A stretch of 29,407 nt of DNA from NCBI GenBank assembly GCA_900128395.1, contig LT649389.1:1-29407 (forward strand), given 5' to 3'. The stretch's first letter is position 1; each line of letters begins with the position of its first letter. Of the stretch, positions 9,142 to 17,326 are shown piece after piece. This DNA is from Stramenopiles sp. TOSAG23-2. Lineage: Eukaryota; Sar. The notes under the pieces were generated by a model. It did no database searches, was not told where the DNA came from, and was given only the letters and a program-made list of their open reading frames with translations. Both the position numbers and the translations under genes were made by a program.

Positions 9142-9517
9142 AAAAATTATTTGAAATTATAGATGTTGTTTACATATATACATACATACAGAAGATTGAT
9201 GATCATCATATGTGACATAGATAAAAAGAATTATCATCATTAATAGTATTATAAAAGAACGTTTTATTATACCTTTCACATCACCTAAGAATTAAAAATA
9301 ACTACAATATACATACATATAACACAATAAAAAATTATTTGAAATTATAGATGTTGTTTACATATATACATACATACAGAAGATTGATGATCATCATATG
9401 TGACATAGATAAAAAGAATTATCATCATTAATAGTATTATAAAAGAACGTTTTATTATACCTTTCACATCACCTAAGAATTAAAAATAACTACAATATAC
9501 ATACATATAACACAATA
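9142..9517. repeat. 188-bp perfect tandem duplication upstream of the Rtt106-like gene
   Basis: Copy 1 (9142-9329) and copy 2 (9330-9517) appear identical base for base over 188 bp. The unit begins AAAAATTATTTGAAATTATA and ends ACATATAACACAATA. It contains the small palindrome GATGATCATC. It lies directly upstream of the first duplicated start codon, so it probably duplicates 5' UTR or promoter sequence of the histone-chaperone gene. Perfect identity implies a very recent event or an assembly artefact. Confidence 0.9.
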
Positions 9518-9520
9518 TAT

Positions 9521-10076
9521 ATATATATATATATACATCTATCAATCATGGCATCAATGACAAAAATACCACAAAGACCTGATGAAGAAAAAATCAAAAA
9601 AGTAGAAAAAAAAAGTAATAATAATGTTTTTGATTTAACTACATCAGATGAGGAAGATGTTGTTCAAACAAGTGTTGTGACAAGTAGCTATAGGCAAGAA
9701 GTCTTTTCTAAATTCTTTAATAATGCGAAAGAAATTGAACATGATATTGAAGGTTTTCATAAACAATATCCACAAGCAACAAGTGGATTATTAACAATAT
9801 ATATATATATATACATCTATCAATCATGGCATCAATGACAAAAATACCACAAAGACCTGATGAAGAAAAAATCAAAAAAGTAGGAAAAAAAAGTAATAAT
9901 AATGTTTTTGATTTAACTACATCAGATGAGGAAGATGTTGTTCAAACAAGTGTTGTGACAAGTAGCTATAGGCAAGAAGTCTTTTCTAAATTCTTTAATA
10001 ATGCGAAAGAAATTGAACATGATATTGAAGGTTTTCATAAACAATATCCACAAGCAACAAGTGGATTATTAACAAT
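9521..10076. repeat. 278-bp tandem duplication of the 5' end of the Rtt106-like gene
   Basis: Copy A (9521-9798) and copy B (9799-10076) differ at one base that I can find (A at 9606, G at 9884, changing Glu to Gly). Each unit runs from an (AT)n microsatellite through the ATG to codon 83-84 of the gene. The boundaries share the 5-bp microhomology ACAAT (before the AT tract and at the unit's end), consistent with slippage or microhomology-mediated duplication. The (AT)n of copy B is read as Ile-Tyr repeats from copy A. Confidence 0.9.
9548..9838 (+). pseudogene. Truncated duplicate N-terminus of the Rtt106-like gene
   Basis: This 96-codon frame repeats the first 83 residues of the downstream histone chaperone (one Glu/Gly difference), then runs through the AT microsatellite as Ile-Tyr repeats and stops at 9836-9838. 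Its stop codon lies inside the second copy, overlapping the next start codon at 9826 by 13 bases in another frame. If transcription starts upstream of 9548, it would act as a long overlapping upstream frame and could reduce translation of the full-length protein. It is best read as a by-product of the tandem duplication, not a separate gene. Confidence 0.75.
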
Positions 10077-11544
10077 TTTGAAAAAAGCAGTATTTTCCAC
10101 CTTTAGTAGTAACAATAACAATATTACTAATAATAATGTTACATTATTACAATCAAAAGCGAGTACACCATCGAATAGTAATATGATGATGTCGACAAGT
10201 AGTAACAGTAATAGTACCAGTCAAAATGACAATGGAATTCCACCTGCAGAAAATGCTAGTTGCGTCGTACCACAAATTTCTTGCGTTCGACCAAGAGGTA
10301 AACATGATGTAGAATTTCATAAAAATGCTATTGTTTTTCGTGCTAAAAAAATTGAAAAATCTATTTCTATACCACTGGAAAATATTGAATTTGTATTCAT
10401 ATTAAAACGTTTTGAAAAATATCAAAAGCAACAAGTGACCTCCTTCGTCGTTAGAATGAAAGATGATTGTGAAATTCCATATGGTAAACAAATATTTGAT
10501 GAAATTGTTATGACGTTAAAAACTAAAGAAGGCAAACCAGATTGCGTTGATATTGCAATTAAAGACCTATCAAAATTACCAGCAACGAAATTTAGTGCAA
10601 CAGCGAAGCCATTACCAAATGCATTTTCTGAAATGACACGTGAAGATATACTATCTAAATTATTCAAATATTTCACTAGTAAAACAAATTTAATTGAATC
10701 CTCGCGTCAAATATTTAGCAGTGCTGATGGTGACACAAGTGTGAAATGTATCGTTGGTGTTGAAAATGGACATTTATATCCATTAAGTAATGGTGTGTAT
10801 TTTTTAAACAAACCATATATTTTTTTACCATTTGATGATATGGTTGGTTTAGAGCAAGGTAGAGCTGGTAGTGGTCGTACGACTGACTTTATTATTACAA
10901 TGGATGATGGCGATGTGCATCAATTTGGTATGATTAGTACTGATGAATCAGATTATTTAGGTGCATATATGCAATATGTTAAAAACAAAATATCAAAAAA
11001 ACGAAATGCTGATAATAATAACAACAACAACGACGCATCAGATGATAATAATCAAAAGAAACAAAGTAAAAATGATATGGATGAAGAAGATGCAACGGAA
11101 GATGATGAAGAAGAAGAAGGGGATGGTGATGACGACGATGATGATGATTTTGATTTGGAAGAAGCGAAAAATAATGAATCTGATAGTGAAAGTGAGAGTG
11201 AAGACGAAGATGATGATGATGAAAGTGATATGGACGAAGACGACGACGAGGGGGAGAAGGAAGAAGAAGAAGAAGAAGAGAATACTAAATCAACATCACA
11301 AAGTAAAAAGACTCAAGAGGTCATCGTTTTAGATACTAATGTAGTAGAAATCATTGATGATAGTGCAGATGATGAAGAGGAAGAAGAAGAAAAAGAAGAT
11401 GATGATGAAGAAGTATTAGTATTGGAAGAACCACCAGCAAAGAAACAAAAAACTACTAACAATACCAGCACAAGTGATGGTGCAGCTGGAACTACCAAAC
11501 AAAAACAAAAATCCATTTCATCGTTTTTTGTAAAGCGTTCTTAA
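9826..11544 (+). CDS. Rtt106/SSRP1-type histone chaperone with acidic tail, SIM-like motifs and C-terminal PIP box
   Basis: The 572-residue product appears to be a nuclear histone chaperone with the double-PH fold shared by Rtt106 and the middle domain of SSRP1/Pob3. The first PH-like part is around residues 152-250 (HDVEFHKNAIVFRAKKIEKS). The second, about 285-390, carries the family-typical GHLYPLSNGVYFLNKPYIFLPFDDM. It lacks the POB3 N-terminal domain and an HMG box, so Rtt106-like is a better name than FACT subunit. A 120-residue Asp/Glu-rich tail follows. The end QKSISSFF (561-568; 11506-11529) is a canonical PCNA-interacting PIP box. SUMO-interaction-like motifs are VFDLTTSDEED at 27-37 and VIVLD at 499-503. 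I use the ATG at 9826 because only this copy continues into the full protein. A 96-codon partial copy precedes it. A role in replication-coupled chromatin assembly is inferred. Confidence 0.8.
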   Translation: MASMTKIPQRPDEEKIKKVGKKSNNNVFDLTTSDEEDVVQTSVVTSSYRQEVFSKFFNNAKEIEHDIEGFHKQYPQATSGLLTILKKAVFSTFSSNNNNITNNNVTLLQSKASTPSNSNMMMSTSSNSNSTSQNDNGIPPAENASCVVPQISCVRPRGKHDVEFHKNAIVFRAKKIEKSISIPLENIEFVFILKRFEKYQKQQVTSFVVRMKDDCEIPYGKQIFDEIVMTLKTKEGKPDCVDIAIKDLSKLPATKFSATAKPLPNAFSEMTREDILSKLFKYFTSKTNLIESSRQIFSSADGDTSVKCIVGVENGHLYPLSNGVYFLNKPYIFLPFDDMVGLEQGRAGSGRTTDFIITMDDGDVHQFGMISTDESDYLGAYMQYVKNKISKKRNADNNNNNNDASDDNNQKKQSKNDMDEEDATEDDEEEEGDGDDDDDDDFDLEEAKNNESDSESESEDEDDDDESDMDEDDDEGEKEEEEEEENTKSTSQSKKTQEVIVLDTNVVEIIDDSADDEEEEEEKEDDDEEVLVLEEPPAKKQKTTNNTSTSDGAAGTTKQKQKSISSFFVKRS

Positions 11545-11668
11545 TATTGAAAGATAATACATATTAATATATATATAAACAAAGAAATAATACGTAATTA
11601 ATAAAAATTAGTATTATCAAAAAAGTCATTCGCATACTTATTCAAATCTATTTTTTTTATAAAAAAAA

Positions 11669-12355
11669 ATGTTCAGTCGTATTTCATTACGATTTTCACC
11701 CTTCTTGAAAACAAGAAATAATGCAAGAGCTTTTCTTGCCAATTCTGATAGCGCTGCTGCTAGAAAAAGAGGACCAACACCAGCGAAACCAAGACTTGTG
11801 ATTGAAAAGGCAAAGCCAGAGGAAAAAGCCAAAATTGATGGCGCGCTGATTGATCGTGTCGTAAATACCACGGTAAAAGACATATCATATGGCAACCCAG
11901 CATTATGGATTCAAGAGAATGATAGGTTATCTGTTTGTGCAAAACAACTATACTTAAAACGCATTGGCGCTTTAATGGTTAAAAACGAAGAAGGTGCCGT
12001 GACTGGTATTATTTCAGAACGAGATGCTGTGAAAGCTATTGCCAATAGCGACAATGAACCAGGCATACAAACAGTTGCTGATTTTATGACTCCAGTGGAA
12101 AAACTTGTCTGCGTAACGGAAGATTTCGGTATAGGCGCATGTATGGATTTAATGAGAGAAAATACAATACGTCATCTTCCAGTTGTGAAAAGTGATGAAA
12201 ATGCAATTGTCAGTGAACAAGATTTTCTTGGCGTTATCTCAATTAAAGATTTATTGCTTGTTATGACGGAGAAAAAAATCTTGCCTGTCCTTGAGTGGTT
12301 AAATGAGGAACGTCATAAACATGAAATTGAGGAACGATCTGGCTATTCTGAATAA
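11669..12355 (+). CDS. Mitochondrial CBS-domain pair protein (CBSX3-like)
   Basis: The 228-residue protein begins with a basic, Ser/Arg-rich, acid-free stretch (MFSRISLRFSPFLKTRNNARAF) typical of a mitochondrial presequence. Two CBS motifs follow. The first spans about 70-130, with RIGALMVKNEEGAVTGIISERDAVKAI. The second spans about 140-210, with VADFMTPVEKLVCVTEDF, then TIRHLPVVKSDE and FLGVISIKDLLLVM. Paired CBS domains form a Bateman module that senses adenine nucleotides. In plants a similar stand-alone mitochondrial protein, CBSX3, regulates thioredoxin and the respiratory chain. There is no catalytic domain, so a regulatory or ligand-sensing role is likely but the partner is unknown. 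It is transcribed in the same direction as the upstream chaperone, 124 bp after its stop. Confidence 0.85.
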   Translation: MFSRISLRFSPFLKTRNNARAFLANSDSAAARKRGPTPAKPRLVIEKAKPEEKAKIDGALIDRVVNTTVKDISYGNPALWIQENDRLSVCAKQLYLKRIGALMVKNEEGAVTGIISERDAVKAIANSDNEPGIQTVADFMTPVEKLVCVTEDFGIGACMDLMRENTIRHLPVVKSDENAIVSEQDFLGVISIKDLLLVMTEKKILPVLEWLNEERHKHEIEERSGYSE

Positions 12356-12379
12356 ATTTGGTCGTCCTCTAGATCGTTC
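12332..12379. other. Inverted repeat spanning the stop codon of the CBS gene
   Basis: GAACGATCT at 12332-12340, inside the last codons, is exactly complementary to AGATCGTTC at 12371-12379 in the 3' UTR, with a 30-nt loop holding the TAA stop (12353-12355). The 3' arm also belongs to the smaller palindrome GATCGTTCGATC at 12372-12383. It could form an RNA hairpin at the end of the transcript. Confidence 0.5.
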
Positions 12380-12864
12380 GATCGATCCGTCCTGATACTA
12401 CATTCAAAAGTATTTATATTTTAAAATATACTAGTGAAAATTCACATTTGAAAAATATGTTTTTTGAGACATGGATATCATATATAATATTATAAAAAAA
12501 ACATATTATAAAATTAGGATACAATTAAATATAATAAGCATAAAAATATAAAAAAAAAATATGAATACGCGTGTATTGATAAAAGTATTTTTATTTTAAA
12601 TAACATACGTGCAAGTCTTATATATTATACAATCAGAATAAACTCACTCAAGTACAATTTGTATATACTAAGTATAATTTACTTCTATCAAAAAAACGTA
12701 AAAAATCACGGCGGAAGAAAAAAAACTAATAAAATTTCAACAAAACAAATGTCCAAATCTCACAAAACTATAAAAAAATATCCTCATGTACTGCGGTATA
12801 TATACAAATCTGTATACATACAAATCTGAATACCATCGTCTCTTTCAACGGCAATTAAATAAAT
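12356..12864. other. AT-rich intergenic region
   Basis: This is the 3' UTR of the CBS gene and the promoter of the next same-strand gene. Apart from the GATC-rich palindrome at the left edge and A-homopolymer runs, I see no coding, RNA or repeat signal. A duplicated TATACAAATCTG-like word occurs at about 12799-12830. Confidence 0.5.
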
Positions 12865-13434
12865 ATGAAGTGGAATGAATATTTAGCAATTGTTATCTCA
12901 GTAGCGAGTGTTGTCTCGTCCGGATTTTATACGTATACATATGTTAATTTACAGAAAACAGAATTTTTTAACCGAATACATTCTGAATATTCAACGCAAG
13001 ATATGCAAGATGCATTTGATAATTTAGAAAGCTTTCGAGATTTACATAAAGATAATTATGCAAATAAATTCATTGAATTAAAACGATTGGTTAGAAAAAA
13101 TTTAGCAGATAAAAAAGTAGCATCTTCAACATTTAAATTAGGTCGACAACTTGATATATCGCGTCGTAAAATAACACATTGGTATGGTAAAATTGTTATG
13201 TTTGTTGAATTAGGGTATTTACGACATGAAAATATATTAATGTTTCCAGGCAAAACACGAGCAAAACATGCATTATCATTATTAATACCCATTACAACTA
13301 AACTGGCAGAAAACAGTAGTCCAGAATCAACAACGGAACATGAAAAAATTATAAATGGTGTAAAACAATTATTTGGTATTATTGAGGATAATAAAAGCAA
13401 TAGTAAGAATAAGAAGACTAAAAATGAATTGTAG
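12865..13434 (+). CDS. Small single-pass membrane protein, DUF4760-like (uncertain)
   Basis: This 189-residue protein of unknown function begins with a hydrophobic segment at residues 6-27 (LAIVISVASVVSSGFYTYTY) that could be a signal anchor. A charged, mostly helical domain follows with FFNRIHSEYSTQDMQDAF, then a pattern DISRRKITHWYGKIVMFVELGYLRHENILMF. One N-terminal TM helix, a helical region and an Arg-Arg-Lys before an aromatic helix and Gly-Tyr-Leu resembles the DUF4760 type of small membrane proteins, but I am not sure of that. The C-terminus is Lys/Asn-rich. It has a good ATG with A-rich context and ordinary codon use. It converges on the kinase-like gene 122 bp downstream. Confidence 0.7.
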   Translation: MKWNEYLAIVISVASVVSSGFYTYTYVNLQKTEFFNRIHSEYSTQDMQDAFDNLESFRDLHKDNYANKFIELKRLVRKNLADKKVASSTFKLGRQLDISRRKITHWYGKIVMFVELGYLRHENILMFPGKTRAKHALSLLIPITTKLAENSSPESTTEHEKIINGVKQLFGIIEDNKSNSKNKKTKNEL

Positions 13435-13556
13435 AGTGTAAAAAATTGTGTGTTATAGTGTGTGAAATATTATAATATATATAAAAAAATATATAATTTT
13501 TATAATATTAAAATAAATATTTGAAAAAAAATTAAATGTACACAACATTTTTCTCT

Positions 13557-14803
13557 CTACAATTTAGCAGAACTACTACTACTCGTATTATCATTTCCAC
13601 TTAATGTTTTTAATACACTCCATGCTAAATGTCCTAATTGTGGTGTCATCTTTCCTACTTCTTCAGCACGTGCACTTGATGCCTGACCAGCGGCAAAACG
13701 AGCTGCAATACCTTGAATAATAACGCCAGTTTTCCACCAATAAAATCCTAAATAATAATTTTTATATGGATCTGGATAACTTACACCTTTCCGATGAGCA
13801 AAATAATGTTGTAACAATTCTTCTGGTAATGGTAATCCTAATGATTTGAAGTCAAGATGACTTAAACCAGCAAATCCACCTTCCTTTTCTGGTTTTGGCG
13901 CAAAAAAGGGTGATACAGTATTTGCTAAATCAGCTCCATAATGACCAATAGTACTCATTTCCCAATCAATAATAGCTAATATTTTAGGCAATGTCGGATG
14001 AAAGATAACATTATCCATTTTAAAATCACCAGTTATAACACATGCAGATTCAGGCGGCATATTAGATGTTAATACTTTTGCTGCATCATCAAAGTGTGGT
14101 ATTTTTGGTACTGTATCTGCTACTGCTAATTGTGCATCGTTTATACCAGAGAATGTTTTCACTTGTCTACTAAAGTAGCCAGATTCACGTCCAAATGTAT
14201 CCAATCCAACTTCTTTATACTAAATATATATATATATATATGTATAAGTGTGTGGGTGTGGGTGTTTATGGATGTTAGATATTTATTAGAAATAATAATT
14301 AATTATTATACTAGAAATATAGTCGAATTGAAACTTACATTCACATTATGCAATCTTGCCATTGTTGCCATTGCTTCATACCAATATGCTGCTCTTTCTT
14401 CTTTTGGTACTTCAGGTAATAAAACATTTTGAAATACTCTTCCTTTAACAAATTCCATAATATAAAATGGCTTGCCAATAATATCATTATTATCACAATA
14501 ACAATATGTTTTAGGTACTGGTGCGTCTGTTTGTGCAAGCGCACTCATAACTCTATATTCCCTATCGACCCTATGTGCAGTCTTTGATACTAATTTGCCA
14601 GGTGGTTGTTTACGTAATACATATTGTTGCCCATTACTATCCGTCAATAGAAATGTTGGGTTTGATTGTCCAAATCCAAATTGTTTGATACCTATTGGTC
14701 CAGAGAAACCAGGTATTTCTTTCATTAAATACGAAGTCAATTTATCTACATCCATATCATGGCCTTTACGTATTTCCGTGACATCTGTACTTGTATCTGT
14801 CAT
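13557..14803 (-). CDS. ACAD10/11-type aminoglycoside-phosphotransferase-like kinase, two exons
   Basis: Exon 1 is 14803-14339 and exon 2 is 14219-13557; joined they encode 375 residues. The protein has the APH-like kinase fold seen at the N-terminus of mitochondrial/peroxisomal ACAD10/11, where it phosphorylates 4-hydroxyacyl-CoAs. Marks in exon 1 are the Gly-rich GFGQSNPTF, the ATP-Lys region YVLRKQPPGKL, HRVDREYRVMSAL, and GKPFYIMEFVKGRVF. In exon 2 the catalytic loop ITGDFKMDN and the metal site IIDWEMSTIGHYGADLAN are intact in their Asp residues. The usual His before Gly-Asp in the loop is Thr here. No acyl-CoA dehydrogenase domain follows, so this is the stand-alone form. It ends with a Ser-rich stretch and Ala-Lys-Leu, close to a peroxisomal PTS1 (SKL-like), suggesting peroxisomal targeting. 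Confidence 0.85.
14220..14338 (-). other. Spliceosomal intron (119 nt) in the kinase-like gene
   Basis: On the minus strand the donor is GTAAGT, directly after ...CATAATGTGAAT. The acceptor is TTTAG, before TATAAAGAAGTTGG. Removal joins exon reading frames in phase 0 and restores family sequence across the junction (HNVN then YKEVGLDTFGRESGYF). A CTAAC branch-point-like word lies about 55 nt upstream of the acceptor. The intron contains an (AT)n run and a CACCCACAC stretch. Without splicing the frame stops inside the intron. It is the only clear intron I can see in this window. Confidence 0.92.
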
Positions 14804-15376
14804 TCTTTTTACAAAATAAATTATATCTTGATTTCACAATTAACTTGTTTGCTAATTACTGATACGAACTTTTTATATATATCTTTCAATTTGTTCTGCG
14901 TTATAGCACTAAGATCGATGTATAAAATACTGTATGATTTGTAAACACAAAAGAATATATATATGTGTGGATGGTTCGACGTAAAAACCCAGCAGAGCCG
15001 GATCCGCTCTCGCCAGCACACGTGGAGAGGAGAAATATTAGCACTAACACAGCAGCTGAAGAAAAAAAGTACGCGAAAACCGACCAGCTCATTTTATTTA
15101 TTGTTGCTATATTTATTATTACAACAAGAATAATAATTATACTTGTGGTAGAAAATACCTGGTATAAATATGAATCGCCAACAGGATAAATATAGGTGTG
15201 ATGGGATAAACTAGATATAGGTAAAGTGAAAGATATATGATATATATATATATAGGTGTGATTGAAAGATATATATAGTTAGTAAAAAGGGAAAATAGAA
15301 AGTGAAATTTATATATACGCAAATTGAATAAAAATTACAATTATTTAACAATATATTATCAAGTAAAAAATAAAAC
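14804..15376. other. Divergent intergenic region between kinase-like and Idh-like genes
   Basis: This divergent spacer should contain promoters for both flanking genes. A patch at about 14975-15090 is clearly richer in G and C than the surrounding DNA and holds a possible small gene, listed separately. The part nearest the Idh-like start is AT-rich with a TATATA run at 15238-15254 and a duplicated AGGTGTGAT word (15194, 15255). Confidence 0.5.
14971..15189 (+). CDS. Possible small tail-anchored membrane protein (72 residues)
   Basis: A frame from the ATG at 14971 to 15189 encodes a charged N-terminal half (MVRRKNPAEPDP, then HVERRNISTNTAAEEKK) and one strongly hydrophobic helix (LILFIVAIFIITTRIIIILVV) close to the C-terminus. 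That layout and size suit a tail-anchored ER protein such as the RAMP4/SERP type, but the diagnostic RAMP4 residues are not clearly present. Support comes from the local rise in G+C and from the protein-like charge pattern. The minus strand of the same patch also has a signal-peptide-like frame (15092-14904), so strand and reality remain uncertain. It could instead be unusual promoter DNA. Confidence 0.3.
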   Translation: MVRRKNPAEPDPLSPAHVERRNISTNTAAEEKKYAKTDQLILFIVAIFIITTRIIIILVVENTWYKYESPTG

Positions 15377-17326
15377 ATGTCAGAACAACAACAAGAAGAA
15401 GAGATGAGAATAGTCAATATATGCCTGGTTGGTGCTGGGAGAATGGGACGTATACGTGCACCATTATTATATTCAAACCCAACTGCAAGTTTTTCAGTCG
15501 TTGATTTATCAGAAAAGTTAGGAAATGCATTGGCAAAAAAGTATCATTCAAGGTATTACAAATCATTAAAAGATGCATTTAAAGTTGAAACCGATTGTAC
15601 TGCAGTATGGATATCCACACCAACGTTTACGCATGAAAAAGTTATTGTTGAAACATTAAAAAATGACAATATTAAATATATATTTACGGAAAAACCTGTT
15701 GGTGAAAATGCAGAGAAAATTATACATCTATTTAATTTATGTAACGAAAAGAATGTAAAATTATGTTGTGGATTTCAAAGACGGTTTGATAAAAGTTATG
15801 TCGATTTAAAACGTGCCGTACAAATGGGTAAAATTGGTGATGTACAAATGGTACGTGTATTTTTTGCTGATCATCCAGTACCACCAATTGAATTTTTAAA
15901 AGCTGGTGGTGGTGACCCTTTCACAGATTTAGCTCCACATGATATTGATTTTGTACGATGGGTGTTAGATGATGAAGCTGTAGAAGTATATGGCACTGGC
16001 TCATCATCGTTAGAGGAATTGAAAGAAGTTGGTGTAATGGATAATGCAACGATGTTATGTAAATTTTCAAAAGGTACGGTATGTACTATTATGATGTCAA
16101 GATCATCTTCATATGGTTATGATCAACGTTGTGAATTCTTTGGCACAAAAGGATTATTGAAAGTGGAAAATCAATTTGAATCATCATGTGCGTTAAATGA
16201 TGTAAACGGTATTAAAAATACTGTCTACAAATATTCCTTTCCACAACGTTTTCATGAAGCATTTAATAGTGAAGTAAATTCATTTATAAACGTTTGTTTA
16301 TTTAATGAGGTATGGCCTATTACAATGAATGATTGTGTACAAGCACAAAATATTGCCATAGGTGCTTTAAAATCATGTGAACGTGGTACCATGTTACAAT
16401 TAAATTCCAGTGAGAAAAATATGGATAACAAGAAGAAGATCTATGTTCGACAAATTGGATCCGGGACGTTTGGTACGTATATGCATGCTTTATTGGTACA
16501 TGAAGATGTGAAAAACAATAGTTATATCAAGTTACCACCATATTCAAGATCAAAAAGTAGTTATTTGGATTGGCAAGATGATATTTTGAATAATCCAAAT
16601 ACAGATGCATATTATATTTGTACACCTGATGATTTGCATGAAAGTCAAACAATTGAATGTTTGAAGCAAGGAAAACATGTCTTATGTGAAAAACCAATTA
16701 AACCAAATTTCACATCCGTAAAAAATGCATGTGAATATTTTTCCAAAGAAATGAATAAAGAATTAATTGTTATGGTTGGATTCCATCGTAGATTTGATTC
16801 AGAATATATAAAGGCTAAAGAATATCTTGAAAATTGGAATAATAATGGTGAAAACTTGATAACAGATGTGTTAATTGAATCATATGATCCTGTTCCTCCA
16901 GATACAGATCTTACTTTTGTTATACATAATTCCATGTGTCATGATATTGATTTATTATATTTTTTGTATGGTGCCGATGCAGATGTAGATATAAAGATCG
17001 TAAAAGTTGAAAACAAAAAGGAATCATATATGATAGTTGCAGGTACGATAAATGAAAATATACAATTTACTATTAAATACAAAAAAGTACACCCTACTTA
17101 TGTTCAACAAATTACGTTTAACAATGAAAAAAAGTTTGGGTATGATTATAATGGCACACCATGCTGTGATGTATATGCAAATGCATATAAGAAACAATGG
17201 AACACATTTATTGATGCTATACGAAATATTAATGTAGAAGCAAATCGTGAAAGACTTTTTGGTTATTCTAAAACATTTGATAGTGTGGAAACTGTTGCAA
17301 AATTATTATCAGTTGAGTGTTTATAA
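15377..17326 (+). CDS. Double-headed Gfo/Idh/MocA oxidoreductase (inositol 2-dehydrogenase-like)
   Basis: The 649-residue protein contains two full Gfo/Idh/MocA dehydrogenase units in tandem; single units are normally about 330-350 residues. Unit 1 (about 11-345) has the NAD(P) loop GAGRMG (19-24), the EKP motif (105-107, Lys106 catalytic), CGFQRRFD and the DLAPHDID motif giving Asp184 and His188, a full inositol-dehydrogenase-type catalytic set. Unit 2 (about 352-649) has GSGTFG (361-366), CEKPI with Lys439, GFHRRFD and NSMCHDID. There His522 is kept but the Asp position is Asn518. Unit 1 is therefore expected to be an active NAD(P)-dependent polyol or sugar dehydrogenase. Unit 2 may have altered chemistry or serve structurally. 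No targeting signal is evident. The gene's last codons and stop are part of a tandem repeat in the 3' UTR. Confidence 0.88.
   Translation: MSEQQQEEEMRIVNICLVGAGRMGRIRAPLLYSNPTASFSVVDLSEKLGNALAKKYHSRYYKSLKDAFKVETDCTAVWISTPTFTHEKVIVETLKNDNIKYIFTEKPVGENAEKIIHLFNLCNEKNVKLCCGFQRRFDKSYVDLKRAVQMGKIGDVQMVRVFFADHPVPPIEFLKAGGGDPFTDLAPHDIDFVRWVLDDEAVEVYGTGSSSLEELKEVGVMDNATMLCKFSKGTVCTIMMSRSSSYGYDQRCEFFGTKGLLKVENQFESSCALNDVNGIKNTVYKYSFPQRFHEAFNSEVNSFINVCLFNEVWPITMNDCVQAQNIAIGALKSCERGTMLQLNSSEKNMDNKKKIYVRQIGSGTFGTYMHALLVHEDVKNNSYIKLPPYSRSKSSYLDWQDDILNNPNTDAYYICTPDDLHESQTIECLKQGKHVLCEKPIKPNFTSVKNACEYFSKEMNKELIVMVGFHRRFDSEYIKAKEYLENWNNNGENLITDVLIESYDPVPPDTDLTFVIHNSMCHDIDLLYFLYGADADVDIKIVKVENKKESYMIVAGTINENIQFTIKYKKVHPTYVQQITFNNEKKFGYDYNGTPCCDVYANAYKKQWNTFIDAIRNINVEANRERLFGYSKTFDSVETVAKLLSVECL

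Noticed and set aside
10961-11332. Met/Lys-rich frame inside the histone-chaperone gene
   Set aside because: It is an out-of-frame reading of the GAT/GAA repeats that encode the acidic tail.
14904-15092. Minus-strand frame with a signal-peptide-like start (MSWSVFAYFF)
   Set aside because: It overlaps the plus-strand small-gene candidate and degenerates into an Ile-Tyr repeat; kept only as an alternative in that entry.
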